From Winogradskyella helgolandensis (GTDB lineage: Bacteria > Bacteroidota > Bacteroidia > Flavobacteriales > Flavobacteriaceae), in assembly GCF_013404085.1 (NCBI RefSeq), contig NZ_JABFHO010000002.1, positions 62,001 through 126,000 of the forward strand: 64,000 nt of DNA, in the 5' to 3' direction. Both the position numbers and the translations under genes were made by a program. A model generated the notes under the pieces. That model made no database searches. It was not told where the DNA came from and saw only the letters and a list, made by a program, of their open reading frames with translations. Shown here in pieces: positions 8,421 through 18,113 of this stretch; positions within the stretch are counted from its first letter, which is position 1; each line of letters starts with the position of its first letter.

Positions 8421-8442
8421 GATTTTAATAGCTTTCGCCTTG

Positions 8443-8515
<73 letters not shown>

Positions 8516-8587
8516 ATTTAATCAAAAAATGAATGTCTTAGCTCTTAACTTTCGGTTCATAATGCCGACTCAATCATTTTAGGACTG

Positions 8588-8618
8588 CAAAGATAATACT
8601 TTTTTTCGAATACCAAAA
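8588..8618 (-). promoter_or_regulatory. Promoter of tRNA-fMet (TAnnTTTG type)
   Basis: On the minus strand TTTTG (8618-8614) and TATCTTTG (8595-8588) are separated by 18 bp, matching the Bacteroidota -33/-7 consensus. The tRNA begins about 70 bp downstream. Confidence 0.7.
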
Positions 8619-8624
8619 TTTAAA

Positions 8625-8657
8625 CAAAAAAATAACGCTCAATTTTAATTTGAGCGT
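8625..8657 (-). terminator. Intrinsic terminator of the LRR gene
   Basis: The inverted arms acgctcaa (8635-8642) and ttgagcgt (8650-8657) form a hairpin. On the minus strand it is followed by a T-rich tract, just after the stop codon of the LRR gene. Confidence 0.75.
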
Positions 8658-8686
8658 CATTGTCCCTAATTTATTATGGCAAAAAA

Positions 8687-9529
8687 TTAATCGTCGTCGT
8701 CTTCAGTATCTAATGTTGCTAATGCTCCTTTTCTATTAACTTCATCTAAATCAAAATCAACAATATTCGGAAGCTTATCTTTTAAGGCTGCAAAATTACC
8801 TTTAAATTGATTATCGCCTAACAGTAATGTTCTCAGATTTGTAAGCTGTGCTAACTCGTTTGGAAGATCACCGTAAAATGCATTATTCGATAATACTAAT
8901 TCTTCTAACTCTACAAGACCACCAATAGATGAAGGAATCTTCCCTAATAATTGGTTATCAAATACGCTTAATACTTTTAAAGATTTTAAACTCGATAAGC
9001 TTGATGGAAGTGTTCCCATTAATTGATTACTACTTAATATTAAGTTTTCTAAGTTTGTTAAGCTTCCTATAGATGCAGGAATCTCACCAGAAAAATCATT
9101 ATTAAATAATTCTAATGATTTCAAATTAGATAAATTTCCAATATCGGAAGGGATTTTACCGCTAAAAATATTAGAAAATAATTTTAACTCTTCTAAGTTA
9201 ATCATGCGCACTAAAGAACTTGGTAATTCACCACTTAATTTATTGAATGATAAGTTAAGTACTTTTAAGTGTTTTAATTTTGAGATAGACTCTGGAAGGC
9301 TTCCTTTTAAGCCATTAAAACTTAAGTTGATGGCAACAATATTATCATCTTCGATAGTTAAACCATGCCATGTTGAAACTGGTTCCTCTAAATCCCAAGA
9401 TTGACTCCAAGAATCACCATTAGTCGCGTTGTATAAATCTACAAGTGCCGTCTTTTGGTCTTTCGAAACTTCTGCAAATGAGAGTAATGAAATTAAGCAG
9501 AATACTAGTGTTATTTTAAGTGTCTTCAT
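8687..9529 (-). CDS. Secreted leucine-rich-repeat protein
   Basis: A 280-aa protein with a signal peptide (residues 1-19, ending LLSFA) and an LRR N-terminal cap-like region (KTALVDLYNATNGDSW). Eight or so 23-24-residue repeats of the plant-type pattern LxxLxxLxLxxNxxxGxxP follow over residues 65-260. The tail is strikingly acidic (TLDTEDDDD). It contains no lipobox, T9SS C-terminal domain or membrane anchor that I can see, so it is probably periplasmic or released. Such repeats mediate protein binding and the partner is unknown. It stands alone, with its own terminator. Confidence 0.85.
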   Translation of the reverse strand: MKTLKITLVFCLISLLSFAEVSKDQKTALVDLYNATNGDSWSQSWDLEEPVSTWHGLTIEDDNIVAINLSFNGLKGSLPESISKLKHLKVLNLSFNKLSGELPSSLVRMINLEELKLFSNIFSGKIPSDIGNLSNLKSLELFNNDFSGEIPASIGSLTNLENLILSSNQLMGTLPSSLSSLKSLKVLSVFDNQLLGKIPSSIGGLVELEELVLSNNAFYGDLPNELAQLTNLRTLLLGDNQFKGNFAALKDKLPNIVDFDLDEVNRKGALATLDTEDDDD

Positions 9530-9658
9530 AGTTATAGGATTTTGTGGAGGGACACAATAACAATACGAATTTACTTATATTATCAATAAACGGCAAATTT
9601 TTTCGACGAAATGCACTCCTAAAAACACAATTAACTACAAATCACCACTTTAAGGATA

Positions 9659-9841
9659 TCACTGTTCAATGCTTTTAGCCTCAAAACTTACAATATTTTG
9701 ATACTTAATCGCTGCTGTTATCTGCATTGGATTACAACAAATTTCACAATCCTCAATATAATTTTGATGGCTTTGAGATAAATCTATGAGCATAGAAATC
9801 CGTTCCCAACAGTATGGACATTGAAAGAAATACTCATCCAT
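9659..9841 (-). CDS. CPXCG motif-containing cysteine-rich protein
   Basis: A 60-aa protein with two zinc-knuckle half sites: CPYC near the N-terminus (residues 8-11) and CEICCNPM at about 32-39. The CPxCG family of short rubredoxin-like or zinc-ribbon proteins has this layout, although the usual Gly after the first pair is Trp here. Function is unknown. It starts 12 bp after the TolC-like gene, so it is the last gene of the efflux operon, possibly by chance. Confidence 0.75.
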   Translation of the reverse strand: MDEYFFQCPYCWERISMLIDLSQSHQNYIEDCEICCNPMQITAAIKYQNIVSFEAKSIEQ

Positions 9842-9853
9842 AATCGTTTCAAT

Positions 9854-11182
9854 TTAAAATTGAACATTTAGCAACTCTCCACTAATTTGAAGCACTTCTA
9901 ATTCAGATAATTTTGCGGCGAATTTAGCTTGATTTCGACTTAATTCTGCATTAAGTAAGTTAACCTGAGCCTGTCTAAATTCAATAGAATTAACTTGGCC
10001 TATTTTAAATTTTTCTTGTGTACGATCAAAATTATTCTGAGCCGTTACAATATTTTTTTCTTGAATATTATAAATTTCAAGTTTATTCTGGTAATTATCC
10101 CAAGCATTATTAAAGTCGCGTTCTATATTTAGTAAAATGCTTTCTTTTTGAAGCTTTTGTGTTTCAAGATTTACTTTTGCATTCTTTACTCTAGTTATAG
10201 TTGCTCCACCATCAAACAGATTCCAGTTTAAATTAACTCCTGCTGATAATCCTGTCCCAATTAAGGATAGTACTTGTGAAGCCGCATTATTATTATTCCT
10301 ATTCCAACCATACGAACCTGATAACCCAACTGTTGGTAAATATCCCGACTTACCCGAATTTATATCTAGTTGGCTAATAGCTATATTTTTTTCTGTTTGA
10401 AGCAATGCAACATTACGAGACTTTGCTTTTTCAAATAAACTTTCTTTTTGAAACTGAAGTGTAAACTCAACCTCTGTTTCAACATTAAAATCATTAGAAT
10501 ACGCTTCCCCTAAAACTAATTTTAAGTCGCGCTTAGCCGTTTTTATATCTTGCTTTGTATTAATAATGTTAATACTATCAGTATTAATATCGACTTCAGC
10601 ATTTAGTACTTCTAACTTGGTGTTTTGACCATATTCAAACTGATACTCAGCGCGTATTAATCTATCTTTCGTATTATTAAGCGTTTCCTCTAAGGCATTT
10701 AGATTATCGGAAAGTTGAGCCACATTATAATACACAGAAAATAACTGAAGTATTGTAATCTCTATAGTTTCTCTTGCTTGTAATTCTGATAATTGATACT
10801 GCTCTTTTAAGCGTTTGTAATTATAACGCCTACCTAAACCATCAAAAAGTGTATAATTTAAACTCACACTAGCATTATAGCTTGAACTTTCTGCACCTTT
10901 TAAAACCGCATCTGCCCTTCCATCCGAAAATGAGACCTCTGAATCATCTAAACTATAATTTGCACCAGCACTACCGGTTAGTGTTGGTAAAAATCCTGTG
11001 TTAAAAATACTCGTATTATTTTCAGCAACTGTTACAGCATTATTTGCGATTTTTACTCCATAATTATTATCTAGAGCTGAAGAAACCGCCTGCTCTTTAG
11101 TTAAAAGTTCTTGCGCCTGCAAACTAATGCTGCATGCAAAAAACAGAAACGTAAGTTTGATTTTAGTGATCATTTGCTTCAT
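9854..11182 (-). CDS. TolC family outer membrane efflux protein
   Basis: A 442-aa protein with a signal peptide (about residues 1-23, ending SLQAQ). It has the duplicated helical hairpin pattern of outer membrane efflux proteins, with long amphipathic helices at about 150-220 and 350-430 and a GLSGSYGWNRN beta segment near 285-295. It should form the outer membrane exit duct of the RND pump encoded immediately upstream. Its start overlaps the permease gene by 20 bp, supporting co-expression. The substrate cannot be told. Confidence 0.9.
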   Translation of the reverse strand: MKQMITKIKLTFLFFACSISLQAQELLTKEQAVSSALDNNYGVKIANNAVTVAENNTSIFNTGFLPTLTGSAGANYSLDDSEVSFSDGRADAVLKGAESSSYNASVSLNYTLFDGLGRRYNYKRLKEQYQLSELQARETIEITILQLFSVYYNVAQLSDNLNALEETLNNTKDRLIRAEYQFEYGQNTKLEVLNAEVDINTDSINIINTKQDIKTAKRDLKLVLGEAYSNDFNVETEVEFTLQFQKESLFEKAKSRNVALLQTEKNIAISQLDINSGKSGYLPTVGLSGSYGWNRNNNNAASQVLSLIGTGLSAGVNLNWNLFDGGATITRVKNAKVNLETQKLQKESILLNIERDFNNAWDNYQNKLEIYNIQEKNIVTAQNNFDRTQEKFKIGQVNSIEFRQAQVNLLNAELSRNQAKFAAKLSELEVLQISGELLNVQF

Positions 11183-14100
11183 TTTGTTCTTTTATTGCAC
11201 GTTCTACCTCTTCTTTAGTCACTTTATTTCCGGTTGCCAACCACTTACTATTTTGTTTTATACTGTTACTAAACGATAAAAACAAAGGTAAAACCAACAA
11301 GGTTAGAATAGTAGCATAAGCAATACCAAATGAAATAGAAATAGCCATTGGTTTTAAGAATTGGGCTTGTCTACTTTTTTCCAATAATAAAGGTGCTAAA
11401 CCGGCAACCGTTGTTAATGATGTTAAGAATATAGCTCTAAAACGCGATTTTCCAGCTTCAGATAAAGCCAAATCAAAAGACATTCCTTCTTTTAAATTAC
11501 TATTAAATTTTCCTATCAAAACTAAACCATCATTAACCATAATACCAATTAAAGCAATAATCCCTAGAAGTGATAAAATATTAACTTGAAAACCTAATAA
11601 CCAATGTCCCCAAGCTACTGCTGTTAAGCTAAATGGGATTAAAAGTAAAAGCAATAATGGCTGTGAGTAACTTCTGAATGTAAATGCAATAGTGATATAT
11701 ATTAATAATAAAATAATTGGACCAGCAACACCTAAAGAACCAACTAGTTTGTCTTTTTCTCTATTCTGACCTTCAAATGAAGCATTAATAGTTGGGTATT
11801 TAGATTGTAATTGAGGAATGAAAACCGTTTTAATATCATCTAAAATATCTGTATTACTTGTGCTTGGATCTTTTAAATCCGCATAAACCTGAATTTCGCG
11901 TTTACCTTCCAAGTGATTTATTGCCACATCTCCCCTAGCAATACTATAGTTTGCAATATCCTTTAAAGTAACACGCTCTCCTGTTGGTGTTACGATTCGC
12001 ATAGCATCTAAATCGTTAATGGAACTTCTATTCTCTCTATCGTAACGTACCCAAACTTTAATTTCATCTTGTCCACGCTGAAAACGTTGTGCTTGTGAGC
12101 CAAAAAATCCAGAACGGACTTGCGTCATTACGGTTCTTAAATCTAGACCTAATAAATAAGCACTTTCCTTTAACTCTAAACGAATCTCTTTTATACCAGC
12201 AGGATCATTATCTCCGATATCCTTAAGTAATGGATTTGTTTCCAAATACTTCTTTAGTTCTATCTTAGACGCTTTTAGTTCTTCAATATTATTACTTAGT
12301 AAAGATACTGACACAGGACTTCCGCCAAAATTACCTCCAGAACCATAGATAAGACGTTCGGTTCCAATTACTGGACCTACCAATTCTTGTAACCTATTAG
12401 TAACTAAATCTGCCTTTATTTCATCTGGCCGTTCTTCGCCTGGTAATAAGTTTATTCTAAGTCTTGCACTAGAGCTACTGTTGATATCAACAATTGTATT
12501 TTCAAATAATTGTTTACCTGTACCTTTTAAATATTTTTCTGTGAGCTCTTGATTAACGATGAATGACTTTTCTTCAATCAAAGAAATGATAGAATCTGTA
12601 ATCTTCACGTTGGTTCCGGCTGGCATTACCAATTCTATGTTGGCAGCATCACTGGCTATTCTAGGAAATATAGTGACTCCAATCACACCTCCACCTAGAG
12701 AACCAATAGTTAAAACCAATAAGGCAACAAATATACCAAGTGATAACAGCTTAAATTTTAAAACAACATCCAAAGTAGGAGTATAAACCTTATCTCTTAA
12801 AAAAGACATGAAACGATCTCCTCCTTTATTCATAAACCTCATAAATGAGAAGAATTGTTTTGTTTTAGAAGGATTGTCATTTACTTTTTGAGCTCTTAAG
12901 GCCTTAGAATGTGCTAAATGCGCAGGCAGAATAATGAGTGCTTCCATTAAGGAAACTATAAGTGTTAAAATCACAATAACAGCAACTTCACTAAAAAACT
13001 CACCTATTCTACTGTCTAGAAAGAAAAATAATGAAAACGCTAAAACCGTTGTTATAATAGCTGACACAACAGGAGGAATAACTTCCATGGTTCCGTCTAT
13101 TGCGGCTTGAATTGGTGTTTTACCTTTTTCGTAATGCTGATAAATATTTTCAGCAATAACAATGGCATCATCTACCAAAATACCAATGACGATAATCATA
13201 CCAAAAAGCGATAGAACGTTAATAGTAACATCAAATTGAGAGGCAAAAATAAACATTCCTAAAAACGAAATCGGTAAGCCAAAGGCAACCCATAACGCTA
13301 ATCTGGTATTTAAAAATATAGATAGAAACAGCAATACCAATAACATACCTGCAATGGCATTTTCAGCTAATAATTGTGTGCGCTGTTTTAAGGTGATGGA
13401 TCTATCATTAATAACTTCTAATCGTACGTTGTTATACATTTGATTGTATTCCTCAATATACTCATTTACTTTATCTGCAGAAGAAATTAAATCCTCATTA
13501 TTAGTACTAGTAATTGCAATATTTACCGCTAAATTCTCATTGAAATACGAGGCATTTGGTGTTTCGGAAAAACGATCTCGTATAATCGCCACATCTTTTA
13601 AACGAATTACTTTACCATCAGAAGATGCTCTTACGATAATATTTAAAAGCTCATTACCATAATATTGTCTGTTGTTGGCTCTAATTAAATATTCTTCGGC
13701 AACGGTTTTTACATTTCCACCTGTCACTAAAATATTAGCACTACTAACTGCTGATGCAACCTCGTCAAAGGTGAGATTATATGCCAATAAATCTATTTCG
13801 TTAACGGCTATTTCTATTTCTTCTTCAGGAAAACCTGATAATTCAATTTGTGAAATCCCTTCAATTCCCCTTAAATCAGTTTCAACTTGACGTGCTAATT
13901 GCTTTAAAGTAACCAAAGGTATATTCTCTCCGCTTATAGCAAAGGAAATGGTTTCTCTAACAATTTCTTGTTTAGAAACCACTAAAGGTTCCATACCTGT
14001 AGGAAATGACGGTACACGATCTACTGCATTCTTAACTTCAAGCAGCATAAAATCGATATTCTCCCCCTTTTCAATTTCTACGGTTATAGTTCCACTATTT

Positions 14101-14360
14101 TCTAATGACGTAGACGTTACACGATCAACACCTTTTAATCCTTTTAAGTTATCCTCAATTTGAAGTACAATACCCTCTTCAATTTCCTGTGGTGAAGCAC
14201 CAGGATAGGCAATACTAACAGTGATAATTTTAGTTTCTGTAAGCGGGAAGAATGATGACTTTAAAGACAAAGCACCTATAAGACCAAAAATAACAAATGC
14301 AAGGATTAATACATTTACTGCAACATGATACCTTATGAAATATTCAATTATCTTTCTCAT
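11163..14360 (-). CDS. RND efflux transporter permease (AcrB/HAE1-like)
   Basis: A 1065-aa inner membrane proton/drug antiporter. It has an N-terminal transmembrane helix (about 13-32), a first periplasmic loop, TM segments 2-6 (about 335-480), a second periplasmic loop and TM 8-12 (about 860-1035). The proton-relay pair Asp397-Asp398 is visible in GILVDDAIVIAENI. It works with the adaptor and TolC-like proteins encoded on either side. The adaptor stop codon overlaps its start as TAATG. The length is normal for the family. Substrate specificity is not evident, but the pattern fits hydrophobic/amphiphilic compounds rather than CzcA-type metals. Confidence 0.93.
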   Translation of the reverse strand: MRKIIEYFIRYHVAVNVLILAFVIFGLIGALSLKSSFFPLTETKIITVSIAYPGASPQEIEEGIVLQIEDNLKGLKGVDRVTSTSLENSGTITVEIEKGENIDFMLLEVKNAVDRVPSFPTGMEPLVVSKQEIVRETISFAISGENIPLVTLKQLARQVETDLRGIEGISQIELSGFPEEEIEIAVNEIDLLAYNLTFDEVASAVSSANILVTGGNVKTVAEEYLIRANNRQYYGNELLNIIVRASSDGKVIRLKDVAIIRDRFSETPNASYFNENLAVNIAITSTNNEDLISSADKVNEYIEEYNQMYNNVRLEVINDRSITLKQRTQLLAENAIAGMLLVLLFLSIFLNTRLALWVAFGLPISFLGMFIFASQFDVTINVLSLFGMIIVIGILVDDAIVIAENIYQHYEKGKTPIQAAIDGTMEVIPPVVSAIITTVLAFSLFFFLDSRIGEFFSEVAVIVILTLIVSLMEALIILPAHLAHSKALRAQKVNDNPSKTKQFFSFMRFMNKGGDRFMSFLRDKVYTPTLDVVLKFKLLSLGIFVALLVLTIGSLGGGVIGVTIFPRIASDAANIELVMPAGTNVKITDSIISLIEEKSFIVNQELTEKYLKGTGKQLFENTIVDINSSSSARLRINLLPGEERPDEIKADLVTNRLQELVGPVIGTERLIYGSGGNFGGSPVSVSLLSNNIEELKASKIELKKYLETNPLLKDIGDNDPAGIKEIRLELKESAYLLGLDLRTVMTQVRSGFFGSQAQRFQRGQDEIKVWVRYDRENRSSINDLDAMRIVTPTGERVTLKDIANYSIARGDVAINHLEGKREIQVYADLKDPSTSNTDILDDIKTVFIPQLQSKYPTINASFEGQNREKDKLVGSLGVAGPIILLLIYITIAFTFRSYSQPLLLLLLIPFSLTAVAWGHWLLGFQVNILSLLGIIALIGIMVNDGLVLIGKFNSNLKEGMSFDLALSEAGKSRFRAIFLTSLTTVAGLAPLLLEKSRQAQFLKPMAISISFGIAYATILTLLVLPLFLSFSNSIKQNSKWLATGNKVTKEEVERAIKEQNEANDH

Positions 14361-15499
14361 TATTGAATAGAATCTGAGGATTTAGTTGTTTCACCCTCTG
14401 CCCTAACATGCATACCAGCGTAAGCACCAGGAACTGGTTTTCTTAAAATTATAGTGCCATTTGGAACTTCTTTTAACACCACACTTGTATTAGAAAAATG
14501 TGCTGGTTTTACAGCAATGACATCAAGCAAACTATCTTTTACTACATAAATCTCCTGACTCTCTAATAATAGGTTTCTATCAATTTCTATGGCATCTTCA
14601 ACCTTTTCTGCATTTAGATTCGCTTCAAGATACATGCCTTCTTTAAGGTCTGAATGTTTTACTTCAATGTAGACAGTTATAGTTTGAGTTGTAGCATCAA
14701 TACTGCCGTTAACGCGCGACACTTTACCCTCATAGGTTTTAGTCTTATCTAGACTCGTTAGGGTAACGCTTTCTCCTTCTTTTAAAATATCGGCAAAAGA
14801 TTTACTGATGGCGACTTCCATTTCATAAACTGAAGGATTAATAAATTCCCCTAGCTTCTGACCACTTCTTACAAACGTTCCTTCTGTTACTAAAGCTTCT
14901 GTTAAAATTCCTGAAAATGGTGCTAAAATTCTATATTTTGTTAATCGTTGTTCTAAATTCTTAACATTATAAAAAGCACTTACTATACCACGACCAGTAA
15001 TGAAGTAGTTTTCTTTTTCTCCTGAAATTTCTGGTAATTTTGGTGTTGATTTATTTAAGTCGAAACCATTTAAATAGGTTTGCCATTTTTGAAATACATC
15101 TGGAAAATCTAAACGTAAATCCGGCATTATAGCAGCAATACTATTATACAATTCACTTTTAGCCGATTGTACACTCGCATAATATTCGGAAGCATCTAAA
15201 CGTATTAATGTTTCCCCTTTACTAAATTTCTCACCTGGTTTAAAAAGTTTTGATCCGATTTTAAAAATCCCTTGGACTTCAGAATACAACTCTACACGCT
15301 GCATTGCCGTGAGATTACCATTAGCAGAAATCATAATTGGGATTGTTGTATTCTTAACCGTATCTACAAGAACAGTTTTAACAACCTTAGGTATAACAGG
15401 CTTTGGTTTGTGTTTATTATCAATAAGATAATTGGCAAAAATGAAGGCACCTATTATTAAAGCAACTCCTAAAACAGATAAAATAATTTTTCTTAACAT
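14360..15499 (-). CDS. RND efflux periplasmic adaptor subunit
   Basis: A 379-aa membrane fusion protein. An N-terminal membrane anchor (about residues 5-23) is followed by a split biotinyl/lipoyl-like domain (GNLTAMQRVELYSEVQG and RILAPFSGILTEALVTEG), a short helical hairpin and a beta-barrel domain. It links the permease to the TolC channel. I chose the ATG at 15499 (MLRKIILSV) rather than an upstream in-frame TTG. It is the first gene of the adaptor-permease-TolC operon and lies 74 bp after the ABC-F gene, with which it may be co-transcribed. Confidence 0.9.
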   Translation of the reverse strand: MLRKIILSVLGVALIIGAFIFANYLIDNKHKPKPVIPKVVKTVLVDTVKNTTIPIMISANGNLTAMQRVELYSEVQGIFKIGSKLFKPGEKFSKGETLIRLDASEYYASVQSAKSELYNSIAAIMPDLRLDFPDVFQKWQTYLNGFDLNKSTPKLPEISGEKENYFITGRGIVSAFYNVKNLEQRLTKYRILAPFSGILTEALVTEGTFVRSGQKLGEFINPSVYEMEVAISKSFADILKEGESVTLTSLDKTKTYEGKVSRVNGSIDATTQTITVYIEVKHSDLKEGMYLEANLNAEKVEDAIEIDRNLLLESQEIYVVKDSLLDVIAVKPAHFSNTSVVLKEVPNGTIILRKPVPGAYAGMHVRAEGETTKSSDSIQ

Positions 15500-15572
15500 A
15501 GTTGTGTTGGTCGTCAATTATTTACAAAGCTAATCTTATAGCTAAGTGAAGCCGTTAAAAAAATCTTAATTA

Positions 15573-17483
15573 TTATTCAGAAAGCGCATCTAATTCAAAC
15601 TGAACTGACTCCCAATCTTCCATTAATTTCGCTAATGACTTTTTCTTTGTTTGGTAAGCATCAAAAAACTTAGGATCTGAAGCTGTTTTATCATAATCTG
15701 TTGCCAGCTTTACATCATCAGATTTTAAATCCTTTTCCAGTTGATTGATTTTAGATTCAATATTACTTAATCTATTATTCAAAGATTTCAATTTCTTTTG
15801 ATCTTCGTAACTCTGCTTATTACTTTCTTTTGGTTTATTAGCGACTACAGTACGTTTTTCAGCTTCTCTTAGATTTTCGAGATTACGTTGCTCAAGGTAG
15901 AAATCGATATCACCTAAATATTGTTTAATATTTTGATCTTTAAATTCGTAAACCGTATCTGTTAACCCTTGAAGGAAATCTCTATCGTGAGACACTAATA
16001 TTAAAGTCCCTTCAAATTTCTTTAAGGCTTCTTTTAAAACATTCTTCGATTTAATATCTAAGTGGTTGGTTGGCTCATCCATAATAAGGACATTCAGCGG
16101 CTGTAATAATAGCTTAGCCAAAGCCAAACGGTTACGCTCACCACCTGAAAGTACTCTCACATACTTTTCTGCTTCATCTCCTCTAAACAAAAATGACCCT
16201 AAAATATCTCTAACCTTACTCCTGTTCGTTTCATTAGCTGAATCAATCATGGTATCTAAAACGGTTTTATTTCCGTCTAGATATTCTGCTTGATTTTGTG
16301 CGAAGTAACCAATCTGTACGTTATGACCTAAATTTAGTTTTCCTTCATGTTTAATTTCACCAACGATGATCTTAGCTAATGTAGATTTTCCTTGACCGTT
16401 CTGACCAACAAAAGCGGTTTTCACATCTCTAGGCACTGCCAAATTCACATTATGCAACACTTGTAAATCTCCATATTTTTTAGACACATTATCAATCTCA
16501 ACCACTACTTTTCCTGGCGTAATAGACACCGGAAAATTTAATGACATCACACTGTTATCATCCTCATCGACTTCAATACGATCAATCTTATCTAATTTTT
16601 TAATAAGTGATTGTGCCATCGTTGCTTTAGAGGCTTTAGCCCTAAACTTTTCAATAAGCTTTTCGGTTTGCTCAATCTTCTTCTCCTGATTTTTTTGCGC
16701 TGCCAATTGCTGAACCTTCATCTCTTTCCTTAACACTAAGAATTGCGAATATGGTTTGTTGTAATCATAGATTCTACCTAATGAAATCTCAATTGTTCGA
16801 TTGGTAACGTTATCTAAGAACATTTTATCATGCGATACAATAACAACGGCTCCGCTGTAACCTTTCAAAAAGTTTTCTAACCAAATAATAGATTCTATAT
16901 CTAAGTGGTTGGTTGGCTCATCTAAGAGCAACAAATCATTATTTTGAAGTAAAAGTTTTGCTAATTCAATTCGCATTCTCCAACCTCCAGAAAAAGTGTC
17001 AGTTAACTTATCAAAATCTTCACGCTTAAAACCTAAACCCTGTAGGATTTTCTCAGTTTCACCTTGATAATTGTAACCACCTAAAATTTCATACTGGTGC
17101 TGAACATCATTCAAATCTACCATTAACTGATGATACGCATCACTTTCGTAATCGGTACGTTCTGCTAATTGAGTGTTAATTTCTTCAAGCTGAGATTCGC
17201 ATTTTTTAATCTCTTTAAAGGCTTGGTAAGATTCCTCTAAAACGGTTTTACCTAAATCGAAATCAATATCTTGTTTTAAGAATCCGATTCTCATATCCTT
17301 ATCCGCAGCAATCTGACCAGAGTCTGCTTCCTGCTCTTTAGATAGAATGCGGAGCATGGTTGATTTACCAGCACCGTTTTTACCAATTAGACCTATACGA
17401 TCTCCTAGGCCAAGTTTAAATGTAATTTCTTCAAAAAGATATTCTCCTTGGAATGATATAGAAAGATTGTGGATATTTAGCAT
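15573..17483 (-). CDS. ABC-F family ATP-binding cassette protein
   Basis: A 636-aa soluble protein with two ABC ATPase domains. The first has Walker A GKNGAGKST (34-42), signature FSGGW and Walker B LLLLDEPTNHLD. The second has Walker A GQNGQGKST, signature LSGGE and Walker B VLIMDEPTNHLD. Between them is the ABC-F linker (about 240-310), and a coiled-coil tail lies at about 560-630 as in Uup-like proteins. ABC-F proteins act on ribosomes, as translation factors or antibiotic protection, and do not transport. With the Uup-like tail and no resistance context beyond the RND operon, housekeeping is more likely. Confidence 0.93.
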   Translation of the reverse strand: MLNIHNLSISFQGEYLFEEITFKLGLGDRIGLIGKNGAGKSTMLRILSKEQEADSGQIAADKDMRIGFLKQDIDFDLGKTVLEESYQAFKEIKKCESQLEEINTQLAERTDYESDAYHQLMVDLNDVQHQYEILGGYNYQGETEKILQGLGFKREDFDKLTDTFSGGWRMRIELAKLLLQNNDLLLLDEPTNHLDIESIIWLENFLKGYSGAVVIVSHDKMFLDNVTNRTIEISLGRIYDYNKPYSQFLVLRKEMKVQQLAAQKNQEKKIEQTEKLIEKFRAKASKATMAQSLIKKLDKIDRIEVDEDDNSVMSLNFPVSITPGKVVVEIDNVSKKYGDLQVLHNVNLAVPRDVKTAFVGQNGQGKSTLAKIIVGEIKHEGKLNLGHNVQIGYFAQNQAEYLDGNKTVLDTMIDSANETNRSKVRDILGSFLFRGDEAEKYVRVLSGGERNRLALAKLLLQPLNVLIMDEPTNHLDIKSKNVLKEALKKFEGTLILVSHDRDFLQGLTDTVYEFKDQNIKQYLGDIDFYLEQRNLENLREAEKRTVVANKPKESNKQSYEDQKKLKSLNNRLSNIESKINQLEKDLKSDDVKLATDYDKTASDPKFFDAYQTKKKSLAKLMEDWESVQFELDALSE

Positions 17484-17576
17484 AAGTTTGATTGGATATT
17501 ACAATTGTGATTTGAGTTACAATTGTTACAATGCTTCGGTTATATTATTTTATCTTCGCATTGTCTTTAAAAAGTG

Positions 17577-17608
17577 CAAAAGTAAAGGTTTTTAAATTGG
17601 CCACAAAA
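17577..17608 (-). promoter_or_regulatory. Promoter of ABC-F gene
   Basis: On the minus strand TTTTG (17608-17604) and TACTTTTG (17584-17577) are separated by 19 bp, an excellent match to the Bacteroidota consensus. The start codon is about 95 bp downstream. Confidence 0.7.
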
Positions 17609-17703
17609 CGCTACTTTTTATCCTTTTATTGTCAATTTATTTCTATATAATTTAGCTTTAAAGGTTGAAAAAACCATCATAACGAACAAAAAAAACACTT
17701 CTA

Positions 17704-18105
17704 ATGATTAGAAAAGGAATGAAACTTTATAGTATTCTTTTTGGTGTGTGTCCAAAATGTCACCAAGAATCCATGTACCAAAATAAGAATCCTTATGTAC
17801 TTTCTGAAGTTATAAAAATGAGAGAATCATGCTCGCATTGCCATACAAAATACCAAATAGAACCTTCATTTTTCTATGGCTCTATGTACGTAAGTTATGC
17901 TGTTGGAATCGCTTTTGCCGTTGCTGCTTTTATAATTAGTTACAATATATTAGAGTTTTCACTAATGATAGCTTTTATTAGTATAATAGGGACATTAATT
18001 GTTTTTGCTCCAATAATAATGCGCTTATCTCGTAATATCTGGATTAATATTTTTATGAGTTATGATAAGGAATTAGCGAGCAAAGGATCAGAGAAGCAAA
18101 ATTAA
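17704..18105 (+). CDS. DUF983 domain-containing membrane protein
   Basis: A 133-aa protein with an N-terminal zinc-ribbon motif (Cys16-Pro-Lys-Cys19 and Cys43-Ser-His-Cys46) and two adjacent hydrophobic helices (about 60-82 and 86-108). This is the layout of DUF983, a widespread inner-membrane family of unknown function. It is transcribed convergently with the FAD-dependent oxidoreductase (8-bp gap) and divergently from the ABC-F gene. Confidence 0.85.
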   Translation: MIRKGMKLYSILFGVCPKCHQESMYQNKNPYVLSEVIKMRESCSHCHTKYQIEPSFFYGSMYVSYAVGIAFAVAAFIISYNILEFSLMIAFISIIGTLIVFAPIIMRLSRNIWINIFMSYDKELASKGSEKQN

Positions 18106-18113
18106 ACTTTGAA

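Noticed and set aside
1..8440. Second attachment-site copy of the tRNA 3' end
   Set aside because: No segment matching the T arm and acceptor sequence was found in this interval, so the other boundary is assumed outside.
8531..8580. tRNA-like hairpin (TCGG...CCGA) upstream of tRNA-fMet, possible second tRNA or remnant
   Set aside because: Only one arm can be drawn and there is no T arm or acceptor stem. It is better read as the transcript leader after the promoter.
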